Counted from the first letter of the stretch, positions 25,071 to 37,044 are shown. The stretch: 64,000 nucleotides of DNA from Cryptomeria japonica (GCF_030272615.1 NC_081406.1:234350396-234414395), one strand, 5' to 3'. Made by a program: numbers and translations. The notes: a model not told the origin generated them from the letters alone.

Positions 25071-26667
25071 CATAACTCTAGGGTCGACAATTGATGGGCG
25101 GCGTGAGAGGGAGTGCATTTGCTAGGGTTTCTACAGGCAATGAGGTTGTAGGAGAGGATGAAGACGATGGGGATGGCACGACTAAGCCTCTGTGCCTTTC
25201 TTGTATCCCTCGTCGTGGAGGGGGGCATTCTGTGTGCCCTTTTTCTATGTTGGGGTTTCCTTTCCCTGTTGCAGTGGGTGCCTGTAGGTTGGTTTTCGCG
25301 GCCTAGGGCTCTTGTAACGCGAGTATCACTGGAGAATCAATTGTTGATGGTGTTGTCTTCCATGGGGGGGATAGTAGTGGAGATGAACGAGTGATTACCC
25401 ACGGCCTCTGTTTGAGGAGATGTCTGTAGATGTGTTTTTGTCCTGTCGGTTCTCTTGGATATGCCACTTGCGAACCCTTGGTGACTCTTGGAATTTTTGG
25501 GGATTCCAATTTTGGTCCTCTCTTGCTCAACCTGTTTAGCGTTCCTCTGATCTTTCTTTCCCTTGCTGGTGTTTGAGGATGCTGAGCAGTGGTTACATTT
25601 TGGAATGTGCTAATCTAGTTCTGAAGATCGTTTCTTTTAGCTCTGCTCCTTCTTGGTTTGCTACACCCTCGGTGGTGGTTTGGTGGCCCCTTTCCCTTGG
25701 GGTTTCGAAGCCTTTTTTCAGTTTACTGATTGTGAGACTTGGTTGTTTATATTTCCCTTTGGTTTATGGCTATGGGCTCTGTTCCATGGTCTTGGCTTCG
25801 ATCCATGCGTGTGATTCAGTCTAGTGGTATCTTCTAAATCCTTCTTTGTTCTTTTCTCTAGAGGCTTGCTTTGTCTCTTTGCAAATGGAGATTATTGTGA
25901 AGGTTCTCTCCATGAAGCTTGTGGAGGGAATATGCTTTCTGGGTTATGTTATGTTTCATGACCTTTGGAAATTGTTCTTCCTGAGGTTGTCTCTCTATGT
26001 CAGGTTACATCTTTCTCATCTGCTCGGTGTTGATAGGGGAGGTTGGTCTCATCCCATGGCTTCTATGGAGGTGAATCCTATCCCTATAGAGGTGGGGTGT
26101 CTTTTGCTTGCTTTGTTTTGGGAATGGTACGTTTTGCTTATGTTCTCTTTCTAGCTCCTTATTGAGGTGGTCCAATATCTCCTATTAAGGTGGGGATCTA
26201 CTGGTGGGGGGAATGATAGCTGCTCCTTGTGGTGTTCTCTCAATGGTTGCTTCTAGGAGGCAAGGATGAGGTTTCTGTGGTTCACCCTTCTATGGATTTT
26301 CTTCTCCAATGCTCCTATAGAGGTGGGTTACTCTCCTATGGAAGTGGAGGAGAGTTATGATGGTGATGAGCTTCTTCGTTGTTGGGTGTTCCATCTACCT
26401 GGTGATCTTGTGCTGGATGTTTTGACTGTCATCTTGTTGTTGTTCTTCAAATGTTTGTTCCTAACTATGAAGGTTCTGGGTCCTTTGAAAACCCAAGAAG
26501 ATTTTGGGATCCTTGTGAAAACCCTTGCTAGTCTTGGGGGCCTTGTGGTCACTCATGTTTATTTTCTTCCTGATTTGGGTCATTGTTGTGTTCCATTGAG
26601 TTGAATGCTTAATTGTTCATTGTAAAAGGATTTAGGGTCCTTTCAAAACCCTTCTTATCTAACCAAA
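25071..26667 (+). mobile_element. Non-autonomous LINE-like element, 1.6 kb, with 18-bp target duplication
   Basis: The element is bounded by a perfect 18-bp direct repeat, AACATGCCCTTATGATAA, at 25053-25070 and 26668-26685. Paralogous flank near 60830-60850 shows the site without the insert. It is clearly GC-richer than its surroundings. It contains several CTATRGAGGTGG motifs (26062, 26084, 26315, 26337) and, near the 3' end, degenerate GGG...CCTT...AAAACCC hairpin motifs. Open frames across it are not supported as genes. It shares its general 5' start, the internal motif and the 3' motif with 32146-33778. The mechanism is most likely LINE-type target-primed insertion. Confidence 0.8.
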
Positions 26668-27333
26668 AACATGCCCTTATGATAAAATATAGAAAATATT
26701 TGTCCAAAGAAATAAAAATTGAAGGAAAGGATAAAATTCTTTTTGGGTTTTTATATAATACGGTAAATCAAAATAATTTATTTTAACAATTCATTTTTCA
26801 AAAGTTATTTCCCATACATATGTTAGTTTATTTTATGATAAAATAAAAGGCTATATATGCCAATTCACATGAATATAAAATTCATCCAATGAGTTGAATA
26901 ATATATTTTATATATTATTTTTTATCCATAAAATGGGTTGATCTCATTTTATGTATGTTTGTTCTACAATTATTAACATCGTAGCACCGTGTTCTAAATA
27001 CCTATGATTTTGTGTTGGATTAATATGCTGAAGAGATTTTCTAATAAAATAAAAGAGAAGACCTATTATTTTAGGTTAAATATCATTGATTAATAGTTGA
27101 ATTTATTAAATTTGAAGAGGTTCAGGAGGCCACAAACCAATTGTATAATTACTATCAAAGATTGCATAGTCCACAAGTTATTCATTCATATAGTAATAAG
27201 AAAGTTTAAAGGATGCACTCTTATAACTTATGCATCAAAAAAGAAAATCACAAAGTATCTTCCTAAGATTATTTTTTACTAATAACAAATTTTTTAGGTC
27301 TTACATCATGGAAATACTAGAGTTGAAATAATT

Positions 27334-27699
27334 GTTTTATATTCATCACAAAGCTGGTTTTGAGGGGACTCAAAACCCTATACATAAGAAAATCACTACC
27401 AAAAAAAGTACTTAGACATTTATAGCAACCTAGATAAAGTTGATTAGAAGAATCAAAATATTAGTAAATGATCTTCTCCAGAAAGAAGGTCAAAGCCATT
27501 AAACAACTTAGATTAAGATGAATTAGCCTAAAGTTCTCCTTGCCAAGAAAAGTCTCCATCTCAATAGGAGAGAAAGGAAAGGAGACAAGAAAAAGGATAG
27601 CAACAACAACCCTCTACAGCTAAACCAAATCTTGCCTACAAAATCAAACTCAACCTTCACTGGATACAACACCAGAAAAAACATAAGAAAAGGGTTTGC
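27334..27699 (-). mobile_element. Short LINE-like 3' end insertion with 12-bp target duplication
   Basis: A 366-bp insert is flanked by GTTGAAATAATT at 27322-27333 and 27700-27711. The unoccupied paralogous site has this word once, at 62042-62053. The + strand left end carries a perfect hairpin at 27356-27377 (arms GGTTTTGAG and CTCAAAACC, loop GGGA), so the 3' end of the element is at the left. No ORF is visible. It is probably a severely 5'-truncated LINE or a derivative. Confidence 0.75.
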
Positions 27700-29014
27700 G
27701 TTGAAATAATTATTTCTATTGGTTTAGTAATTTAATATCTATGTAATAAATGCCAGTTTATGGTAGTGATATATTTTCTAGATAAAATATATTATATCGA
27801 GTTGGCTTCTCATTTGGTGGTAATTTATTGCATGAGAAGATCCTTTTTTTTGTGTCTATTAGAAAATTAGGATGTTCTTTTCTCTTGGGTGCACTTGATA
27901 TATCTATATATTTTTTATGTTCTTTTGTGTATCAAAGGAACATTTGGTTGATATTATTGCATTTAGTAAAAGATGGATTATTTTCATAATAAAAGAGATC
28001 AAATTAAACAAAGTCAAAGGAGATGTGGATTTTTAAGGTCAATTATTTTCTCATGTACAAAATTGAGGAAATAATTAACATAGGTTAAGAAGATATGGAC
28101 TTTTGAAGGAAATTTATTCTCTCACATTGAAAAAAATGGATATACACTTTATGTTATCTTATGTTGTGTATGTATTTTTAGGTTCTACAATGAGGAGATC
28201 TATCAATAGAGTAAGTTTGTTGTTTGTTAGTTGATCAAGAAGAATTGGTGAAGATGATACATGAATGTATGTAGATAGGTTATGTCCAACTCTTACGATT
28301 CTCCACCTTTGTTTATATTGATGTAATAAATGGAGAATATTGGTTTATCAAATCATAGTTTAGATTAGAATAAATTAGTTTATAAGTTATTTTTGAGATA
28401 AATATTTCCTATACATATGTTAGTTTATTTTACAAGAACATTAAAGGCTTTATAAGCTATCACACATGAATTTATAGTTCATCCAATAATATATTTGTTG
28501 TATTCTTATTTATTTTAAAAAATGGTTTGTTCTCATTTTATCTATATTGTCTCTTCCATTATTATTAATCATACTATTGATATGTATTTTTTTATCAAAT
28601 TCTTTGAAATGGAGATAAATCAAAATACATATGATAGATGGATATATATAAATTCTTCCTCCACTTTTTTCATTTCTTCATACTAGAGTTGCATCAAATT
28701 ACCTCTCAAATATTTCTCTTAAATATGTGAGAATACTTTATTGATAGAATATGGCAAAGCTAATCTGAAGTAGACGATTTCCATTTATGACCTTCTTAGA
28801 CAATATGATTCTTAAAAAAAAAGGTTCCCATATGAGCACACATAAATTGGCAATTTTCCTATTTTATTAGAGGAAATATCAACACAAGACACTTCTCTTA
28901 AAATATTTTTAAATACATAAAATATATATATTTTATTTAAATAAACAAAATGGTGGGTATTGGTAAAATAATAATTTAGAACATACAATAATAACACTAA
29001 TATTAAAAGCAAAC

Positions 29015-29640
29015 AAGGCCCCCAACCCTAGTTAGCTTAAATTAAATTTTGATGGCTTAACTAAAGGGAAACCAAGTTGGTCAAGAGAGGGTTCCATGAT
29101 AAGGAATGATAAAGGTAGGATGAGTTTAGATGATTCTATTAAGTTTGGTGTCTAGTCTTCTAATTGTACTAAGGTGGTTGTTGCTCACCTTGGTATTTTT
29201 CCGGTTAAAGATAAAGGTTATACAATTGTGTTTATAGAAGGTGATTTTAGAAACACCATCATGTTTTTAAATGTTCAAGACACAATGAGCTAATCCATAT
29301 CTGGCCTCATTATTGAATCTCCCCTAAATATGATGATCCTTAAGAATTTATGGCTAATGCACAAGAAAGAAAACATGTGTGTTGCTACAACTCTAGTCCA
29401 TCTAATCCTATTTCAACTTCCCCATGAACACCTAGCTATCCCTTCATGGAAGGCTATGGTTAACCACCCCAATCCTATTCATTCTCATTGATCATAGGTA
29501 GTATTGAAAGAATGGTTCCACAGTAGACTAGGTTGACACAAAGTTACTATTCAGTGGTTCATCATTCCTAGTGGTTGGCTGATTTTTTGGCTCCTTTTAA
29601 TTTAGTGTAGTAGGAATGACATTGTCCTCAAGATATTTCT
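29015..29640 (+). mobile_element. LINE relic: RNase H domain
   Basis: Translation gives LKLNFDGLTKGKPSWSREGSMI, then IEGDFRNTIMFLN and later HEHLAIPSWKAMVN. These match the RNase H of plant LINE ORF2 (FDG-K-GNPG start, E-D segment, C-terminal motif). It is highly decayed, with several stops. The RT is not recognisable upstream, so only the 3' end survives. A Copia relic follows directly. Confidence 0.65.
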
Positions 29641-29689
29641 AGTTCAAATGTTCACATGATACATATTCAAATAATTTTGTCAAGACTTA

Positions 29690-30930
29690 TAATTTATATT
29701 TGTGAGACACCATTCATCAGATTCCTCTTTTCTTTGATGAAGATGATCATTCTTTAGTTATCGCAAGGGAACACTCTGAATATCTTCATTATCAACATGT
29801 TTATTCCTAATAGTTTGAAATGATTGTTGATTTTTTTAGGATAATTTGGAGAAGTTCTTATTATCTTTATAGGAGGTATATTTTTCTTTAGATGATGTTT
29901 TATATCAGTTTCTAAAAGATCTTAGATTTTCATGTTCAATAGTGTGGCATATACCACTTGACTAGTGTGTGAAAACCTTTAGTATCAACATGGAGACACT
30001 TGAGTAGAGCTCAAAGAAATTCAACTTCATCTATATTCTCCCATATTCATTTAAATAATGGTAATACATCATATATACCATCTTGGTTTTATTTATACCT
30101 AAGGAGAGGAACATTGTTCAACAACATTGGATCATCTTCAACATCCAATGTCAATCATCTGAAATCATTACAAGAGACTATAAATTGAGGGTATCTCACA
30201 TGCTATCTCCTTTTTTATTCCCTTATGGGGGGACCATTTCCTAACATGGGCATTTTTCAATCTCATTTTCTATTGAGAGTATTTTATTATGATCTACATT
30301 TTCGAGAAGAGTTTTTTTTCTCTAGGTTTTCTCATTGTTTTCATTTGTTAGAGATTGCATCGCATTGCATTTTTACATGTTTTTTAGCATGGACTCATAA
30401 CAAGAACCCATATTACAAAGTTTTCATTTGTGTACATTTTCCATACATTGCACTTAAGGGGGAATGTTGTTGTGAAAGAGATATTTTGCCTGGCATGTTC
30501 ATTAGCTAGGACACAAGTATACGTAGGGTATAAATGGGTCCTAGGAATCATTCTATAGGTCGTTGTTGTCATGTGATCTTATCTTATCAAATTTACATTT
30601 TTTTCCTAGGTTACTTAAAATTTATCCTATTAGCAGTCTCAAGTCACAATATTAAGACACGTGTCATAATCTTATGAAATCCTATGTTTACCTTGGTCTG
30701 TATGACCAAAGGGTCTAAGTTACAATGTTACTAGTCTCAAGTGATAATATTAGGACAAGTGTCATAATATTATGAAATCCTATGTTCACCTTGGCCTATA
30801 TAACCAGAAGATCTTATACCGATTAATTATTATTTTATCAATCTATCATTTGCATCCTTTGATAAAATAAAATTATTCTTTCATAGTTTATTTTCCTATG
30901 CTTTCATAAATTTCCTAGATCTTGGGTGGC
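29690..30930 (+). mobile_element. Copia-like fossil C: 3' internal region and LTR
   Basis: The internal part resembles the C-terminal region of elements A and B: the sequence around GACACCATTCATCAGATTCC, then TTTGATGAAGATGATCATTC, and later CATGGAGACACTTGAG. It is followed by the same 3' layout: a G-rich stretch, a CACTTAAGGGGG polypurine tract (about 30451-30464) and an LTR starting TGTTGTTG at 30465. The LTR sequence itself differs from those of A and B. Its end is uncertain (about 30930). It is old, and only the 3' part is left. Confidence 0.6.
30635..30816 (+). repeat. 98-bp direct duplication inside the LTR of fossil C
   Basis: Two units of about 84 bp (30635-30718 and 30733-30816), spaced by 98 bp, share AGTCTCAAGT, GTGTCATAAT and TATGAAATCCTATGTT plus a run through CCTTGG. 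The second unit carries GCCTATATAACC, which could be the LTR TATA region. Confidence 0.75.
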
Positions 30931-30934
30931 TATA

Positions 30935-31296
30935 AACTTCAAGAAATCATATATAGTATAGTGAATTATATACCAATTATTACACTATTAATTTGAAATC
31001 CTACATGATTCTACTCATTTATTTTTGTTGGAGAAATTATGAGCCCATGAATTTGCACACACTTCAATCGATCAAACATGAGACTATCCAACCACACCCG
31101 AGAATGTTGCAACTTGCGAAATGAAGATCAATGGATATTAAAGAAGAATAGGAAACAAGAAGAGGAAAAAGACTGATGGGAACAATAGAGCTCCAATCAT
31201 TATTTCTATAAATATATATTCATATCTTATGTCTTTTATCGGAAAAAAATAATATTGATGTGCATGTTAATGACGAATATCTACAACAAGACTTGG

Positions 31297-31332
<36 letters not shown>

Positions 31333-32145
31333 ACCATTCAAATATTATTTTGACATTCATATTTACATGTAATACTTTCAATATGAATTAACAATTAATT
31401 TTGTAGGTTGTTATCCTGATAACAACACAATAATTTCTACAAGTTTATACCAAATACTTTCAAGAATAGAAATGTCCCTCATACATTTCAAAAATGTTAT
31501 TAGAAGTGGTTCAAAGGTTATGAAGTCAGACACAAAGGAAATTTTCCTCTTTGTAAGATTTTCATAATGAATACATGAAACAAAATTCACAAACTCATGC
31601 TAGATGTAATACATAGGAGAAAACCCAAAAAATTACGTTCTAGTCATATTATTATATCACATAACACATTAAATTATTTTAGAACCTTATACAATAAATA
31701 ACAACTACATTTTAGTTCTAGGTCATTGGGAATATTAAGGTAAAAATTGTTTATTTGCCTCCATATGAAACTTGTTCCAACACATGCCATTGCTCATTTT
31801 TGTTTGACATTCACATTGAAAGAAGTTGTGCCCACTAAACGTGTATTGCAATAGAGCTACCCAACTTTCCTACCATCACAATTTATTTCATACATTTCAT
31901 AGACAAGAACATAACATTGGTTGTTGTTTACATGGAGACCTACTTGAACTAAATTTCAATGGGATGCACACAATGCATATGAAAAATATAAAACAAGACA
32001 TTTCACCAGTAATGTTTATGGTCCATAGATACATTTACACTAGCTAACAACAATTATACTACTCAAAATATTAAATAATATAAAATTTATAATGCAGATC
32101 CTTACATAATTTACATTGCATAACACTTTAACAATTTCAAATTTG
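30935..32145. other. Non-coding stretch with a TA microsatellite
   Basis: No gene is supported. A (TA)n run of about 31 bp lies at 31299-31329. A perfect inverted repeat with 9-bp arms (GTTGTTATC/GATAACAAC) lies at 31407-31426. Neither is tied to a gene. The short frame at 31826-32047 has no recognisable domain. Confidence 0.5.
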
Positions 32146-33778
32146 GGCATTTATTTCAATAATGGCGAGTGGGAGTGGGAAGGGATGTAGGTGCAGGACT
32201 AGGGTTTCAGAGGAGGTTGTTGAAGACTCAGAAGATGGCGACAGCGATGGCACGTTTGTGCCTTGTTTCATTCTAGTCCACTCCTCCGCTTCTTGTTGTT
32301 TACTGGGTAGCCATGATAGCAGAACTGGAAGCAGTTATAGGACTGGATTCTAGTCTGATGGAGACTCGAGTCTGATGGAGACTCGGTGCAGTGGTTATTG
32401 TTCCTCTATGCGGGCCTGGTCGAGGGGGAGGCTTGGCGGTGGGAGATTTGGCCTTTTATGGCTTGCCCTCTACAACCCCTTTGCAGTTGTGGGTTCCTCA
32501 TTGCCCCCCTCCCTCTTGGTCTAACCGTGACCTCTGGATGTGTCACTACCTCTATCCTGGTGGGGTGTGGGGGTGCGGTTCTCGGAGACAGATGGATCTA
32601 CAAGGGCTTGGCCTTTGTTAGGGTTCCTGGGCTCTTCTCCCCCCTCGGGCTGTCTGTTTCCTTTGGAGAGGCTTTTTTCTTCGCAGCGGACCTTTGTTTC
32701 TCCATTTCCCCTCCTTTCTTATTCTATAGAGGTGAATACCATCTTGGTGGGGGGCAGGAGTGTCTGGTCAATCTTTTCAAGATGGATTTTTTTAAGGGGG
32801 TCTATTGCCTTGTTTTTGGAGGTTAGAAACTATTCTGCTTTCTTTACCAGAATGACTGTTCTTGACCACTCTAATCCTATGGAGGTGGATTTTCTAGTTG
32901 TGTTAGTTCATTTGGTTCTTATTTACTACAGGCCTCTATTTTTTGTGAAGGCTTCAGGAACCTTTTTTAATCTCAGATCTTCTATGTGTGGGTGTGGTTG
33001 TTATTTGCCCCCAGACCTTATGGTGTTGAATGGTGCTTGGAAGGCTCAGCTGGTGATTTGTATCTCTTTAGATCATATGGAGGTGGGTCCTTTTCCTATA
33101 GAGGTGGAAAAATGCTCTGACGGAGGGGAGATTATTTTCAGCTGGTTTTTCTCTGTTAGCTTTAACTTGTGGGTTTTGGGACCTTTCTAAAAACTCAATT
33201 TGCTGGTGGTTCTGGGAGCTTGCTCAAAACCCATTGTGGTTTGCAGGGGCCTTGATATACCCTCTTGTTGTGGGAGCCATGCAAAACCCAATCTCTTGAA
33301 GGTTAGGGGAGCCTTTCAAAACCCCTATGTCTCGATTCAGTTTTTAATGCTTCTTTTATGTAATCACTTTCGGCTGGATGCTAATAGTTTTCGAGGGCCC
33401 AACACAGACTGTAGTTGTTTTTGGTTAAGGGACGAAATAGCCTTTTGCTGCTTGATTTTTTTGAATATGGGTAGGGGATCCCAAATAATCTTTGATGTTT
33501 GGATGTGGGAGTCTATCAACTTCATCTAATGCTTTAAGTTGTGCTGCCAGCTGGTTTGGTGCTGGTTTTTTTTCTGTTTTTGGTTGTGCTAGCTTTTTGC
33601 TGGTTCTAGACAAATCTGTTGTTTTAGTCTACTGATCTTATTTGCCTATCTTTATGGCAGAAGTATCTTTGTAGGTTCCAGCTCCTGGGAAAATCTGAGG
33701 GTTTTGAGTCTCTTTAAAACCTGATGTACGGGGTTTCTGGTCCCCTCAAAACCTGTTTTCCCTTAATAACAAATAATG
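32146..33778 (+). mobile_element. Non-autonomous LINE-like element, 1.6 kb, second copy
   Basis: The segment is GC-richer than its surroundings. It starts with GGCGAGTGGGAGTGGGAAGG, then GGTTTCAGAGGAGG and a GATGGCGACAGCGATGGCACG stretch that parallels 25071-26667. CTATRGAGGTGG motifs recur (32724, 32878, 33075, 33096). The last 600 bp hold repeated GGGAGCC...CAAAACCC motifs and end in a terminal hairpin (33731-33753) and TTTTCCCTTAATAA. A possible 9-bp target duplication, TCAAATTTG, is at 32137-32145 and 33779-33787, weaker than in the other copy. Several open frames (for example 32540-33190) overlap each other and show no domain, so they are not annotated as genes. Confidence 0.7.
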
Positions 33779-34295
33779 TCAAATTTGACTTTTGTCCATT
33801 TAAAAGCAATATAATTCTTAATATTATCCTTTAGTTTCATAGTATATGATTTAATATTGTGATGTTGTTATACTTATCTAGTTACATTGAAACAACTTTG
33901 TTAACTTGATTATATCTTAAGTTTATATCATGTTGGATCACATGCATACAATTGTGCATATGCGTTGTAGTTTCTAGGTTGGCCTATCTTTTGAAGGCAT
34001 AAAAAATTAGGAAGAAGATAATTGCATATTTTTGTAGCAACTTGTGGGGAGAAACACGAAATGAATGAGAATGAATGTGGTGCTCTCAACCCATTAATTT
34101 GGATAAAGTAATGGTGAATATTTGTCTATTAATAGTTAATATATATTAATCCTTGCTATTATCTTTAACTTTTTTTTTTGATAAATAAGTTTTGAATTCT
34201 TTGTGTAGTAAGATATGTGGGGTTTTATTTGGCACCTCCTACATGTAGAACATGAAATGTGTGTACTACCCATACTAAAGGGTCATCAAATATTG

Positions 34296-34627
34296 TCTTA
34301 TTGTATTTATTTTATTTAATTACACATAGGCTTACTCAAGCCTACTTAGTCGTTCATTTATGCTTGACACTTGTCCATGCAAGATGCCAAGTTGGCTAGA
34401 AATTGTTAGAGAGGTGTCGACTCAGTTTCAACACCTCACACTACCTTTGTGGTAGGCAACCTGCCACCACTCCATGTTTGAGGAGTCCTATCCTCATTTC
34501 ATGGAGATTGGTTGCCTTTTCTGCTCCTTATTTATACATCCTCATAACCTAATACATTTGATTGATTTTGGTCATATTTGGTTAAACTTGTGCTTATTCT
34601 AATCTCTTTAATTCTTGAATTATTACA
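34296..34627. mobile_element. About 332-bp insertion, possibly a solo LTR
   Basis: The gene 4 flank reads straight through ATCAAATATTGCTTATG (about 52864). Here the same site is split by about 332 bp, with TATTG duplicated on both sides (34291-34295 and 34628-34632). The length, a 5-bp duplication and a TATTTATA box fit a solo LTR, but the ends are not the usual TG...CA, so the class is uncertain. No coding capacity. Confidence 0.5.
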
Positions 34628-35154
34628 TATTGCTTATGAAAAGATCGACATTGCCTCATGTATTGAGGGCTTATAGAAACTCGATCATAAATTTGGGATG
34701 TACAACGAAATAGAGTGTCCAATGATAGGAAATGGATCATTGATAATATATGGGAGAAAAATACTATACGTATAATTCCTTGAATAGACATTACTTACAA
34801 AAGAAAACAAAAGTTGAAACAAATTACTGATCCTATTTACCAAAGGAAAAATAAACAAATCATGTTTAAATATGGAACTAAAGATAAATTTCTAGTTAAA
34901 TATTAAAGCCCATGGACATCGAAATATAACATCACAGTACAGCTTACAGTAATTACTTTCCTTGCAAGAAAGAAACCTTCGGTATGAAAACTCTCCCCAT
35001 CGAGAGAAGAAGCCCAATGTGAAACTAGACCGGTGATACAGTGCATAACGGAGAAGCACTTCATGTATTATTCGGCGAAAATAGTTGAAGACAGAAGTAA
35101 GCCACATAAATGAAGCAGGTCTACCGCTGACCATTATTGAAGAGGCGAAGTACG

Positions 35155-35731
35155 TCATGCGTTATATAAAGTGGGGTTAGAGATAACATATGCTTCCATC
35201 TTTTTAAACAAAGCGGTGAGCTGGGCTTTCATCGCCTCAAGTTTTGCTTCCTCTTGAGGAACGCCAGGGAGAGTGTCAAAGTTGCAGATATGACTCACAA
35301 CGCTTCCACCCCCTGCTTTTGGACTCACCTTCAGTGTGAACTGAGCAGATGCCAAATTCTTTCCCAGCTCTCCTCCCTCTATGTCGGTGTAGGTGTAAAT
35401 TAACTTCTCTTCGTCAACAACGTCCACCCGCTCCTTCACATAGACAAACTCCGTCGCGCCTGTACTAACACATTCATATCAAACTCAAAATATATCCTTT
35501 TTAAGTAAAAGTTTGTAATGGTAACTAAGGAATAGAAGTCGTATAGATACCAGGGGTGAAGTTGATTTGCTTGATGCTGCCGACCCCCCCATTGCCCTCA
35601 AGAAATGTGACTCCTGCACAAAGCTCTGGTATCTCCCTGGCAATGAGATCATGATCTTTCACCAGTGCATTCCACAATCTCTTTGGCGCCACTTCAGACT
35701 CAGTTTGTATGGTTACTGTTCCAGCCACCAT
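35155..35731 (-). CDS. PR-10 / Bet v 1-like protein, gene 3 (two exons)
   Basis: Exon 1 is 35731-35551 and exon 2 is 35459-35155. The intron is 91 bp (GTATC...TACAG) in phase 1 of codon 61, and the product is 161 residues. The P-loop is GNGGVG (46-51), Glu45 and Lys54 are present, and the C-terminus is YVISNPTLYNA. It differs from gene 1 at about 8 residues, for example Val66 in place of Ser just after the splice junction, and Gln9 in place of Glu. It is probably a cytosolic ligand-binding defence or secondary-metabolism protein like the others. It has the same strand and the same segment context as genes 2 and 4. No defect is visible in frame, splice sites or start. Confidence 0.92.
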
Positions 35732-35812
35732 CTTCTCTTATATCTAGTAATTCACACTAAACTTCTTATGGCTATTCAAACAGTTTGTGTGTTGGGAACA
35801 TGGATTAGTAGG

Positions 35813-35918
35813 TATTTATATATGTAATAAGGGGTACTAGTCATTTGGTTAATACGAATATGAAGATGGATATGCTTGGTTGATTTAGGTCGACAAAACT
35901 TGGGAATCGTACGCGACT
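35813..35918 (-). promoter_or_regulatory. Promoter of PR-10 gene 3
   Basis: A TATA box (TATAAATA, 35820-35813) lies 89 bp upstream of the ATG. The conserved block with GTCGAC, GGGAATC and CGTACGCGACT is at 35889-35918. The flanking few hundred bases are nearly the same as those of gene 4 and similar to those of gene 1. Confidence 0.65.
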
Positions 35919-36374
35919 CCTTTTCTCCGGTTTGATATTCTAAACCCAGAATATCTTGTCGTCATGTCAAGCCAGCCATGACAAGACGAATCTAAGCCGG
36001 TACATCATTTTCGTTTACTTATTTGTATCGACGGATCTATCCCTATCATCTCGCCTGATCCAAATCCTATAGGTAATATCACCATAGTTACATTTCCGAG
36101 GCATTATCATAGTTGTTTATGACTAAAAGAATTGATCAAGTCTTAATCGACGAGATCTTTTTTCACAAAAAATAGTCTATATTAATGCATTCTACAAACT
36201 TGGAGGGAAAGAACTGATTTTGAGTCCTTGTATTTTGCCTTAAAATTGAATAGCATATCGGTGACTCATAACAAGTATATCTGTAGCATGTTTCTACATG
36301 AGGTCGGCATATTCTTTGAATTTAGTACAATTTTACTATATAATCTTAATTAGTTGAAATTATAAGGTATTATC

Positions 36375-36530
36375 TTTCAAAAAAAAGTATTTTGATTCTA
36401 AAAGTTCAATTTTAAGATATATTTTGTCATATTTTTTATAATTCATGAAAATATTTGCATTGGAATGGTAAAAGATTTAAATTGTTTAAGATATTATATG
36501 TACACAATAATTCTATTTAATTATTTACTA
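36375..36530 (+). repeat. Local direct duplication, copy 1
   Basis: This aligns with 37755-37915. Both share TTCAATTTTAAGATAT, TTTTGTCATATTTTT, GAAAATATTTGCATT and AATGGTAAAAGATTTAA. Genes 2 and 4 have a single copy at this place (near 22985-23130 and 54425-54530). Confidence 0.75.
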
Positions 36531-37044
36531 GCGTAGTTATCTTTAGAGAAATATATGTAAAGTATGCTGATAGATATCTTTGATTGAATCTTAAATTTTA
36601 CATAAGTGTACACAATTCTAATTGAATTATAACTCTTTTTAAATAATAAGCTTAAGTGAAAAAAATTAGACTGTCTATTAATTAAACTATATTTGATGTG
36701 AGTACTATATAAATGAAAAGATTGGTAGTGTTTCTAGAAATGGTAATTGTATTGAATTCATAACTATGTTTTTTAGATTACATCATTTTTTCTTCTTGCA
36801 ATTTATTTTTCATTCTTCATTGTTAGGGTTAGGATTTAATTGAGTTTCATTTTCAATATACATCAAGACTGATCATAATGATGGTGAATCTAAAAAATTA
36901 TTCAACATGGGAATAGATTTTGGAAAGACAAACACTCTAAACATTAGATTAGATATGCTTGATAATGATACTATTATTGTCAATATTATTCTATAATTAG
37001 TATACTAATATAATATTAATAAATTATCCCTCATTAAGAGCTTA

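Larger units (their letters stand above)
22950..29010. repeat. 5' flank of gene 2: duplicated segment without genes
   Basis: This stretch aligns with the 5' flanks of genes 3 (36360-39109, 47509-47861, 52108-52452) and 4 (54430-55659, 59853-63536). A shared marker is ATTCATGATATATTTATTGA at about 23155 and its counterparts near 37920 and 54548. It is interrupted by insertions at 25071-26667 and 27334-27699. I see no gene in the remaining sequence. Confidence 0.75.

Noticed and set aside
31407-31426. Perfect inverted repeat with 9-bp arms
   Set aside because: A single short hairpin with no T-run, gene or repeat family nearby; expected by chance in AT-rich DNA of this length.
32386-33529. Long overlapping open frames in the GC-rich element (also 25091-26604)
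   Set aside because: They overlap in several frames, show no domain, and are explained by GC-rich composition; the two elements do not conserve a common frame.
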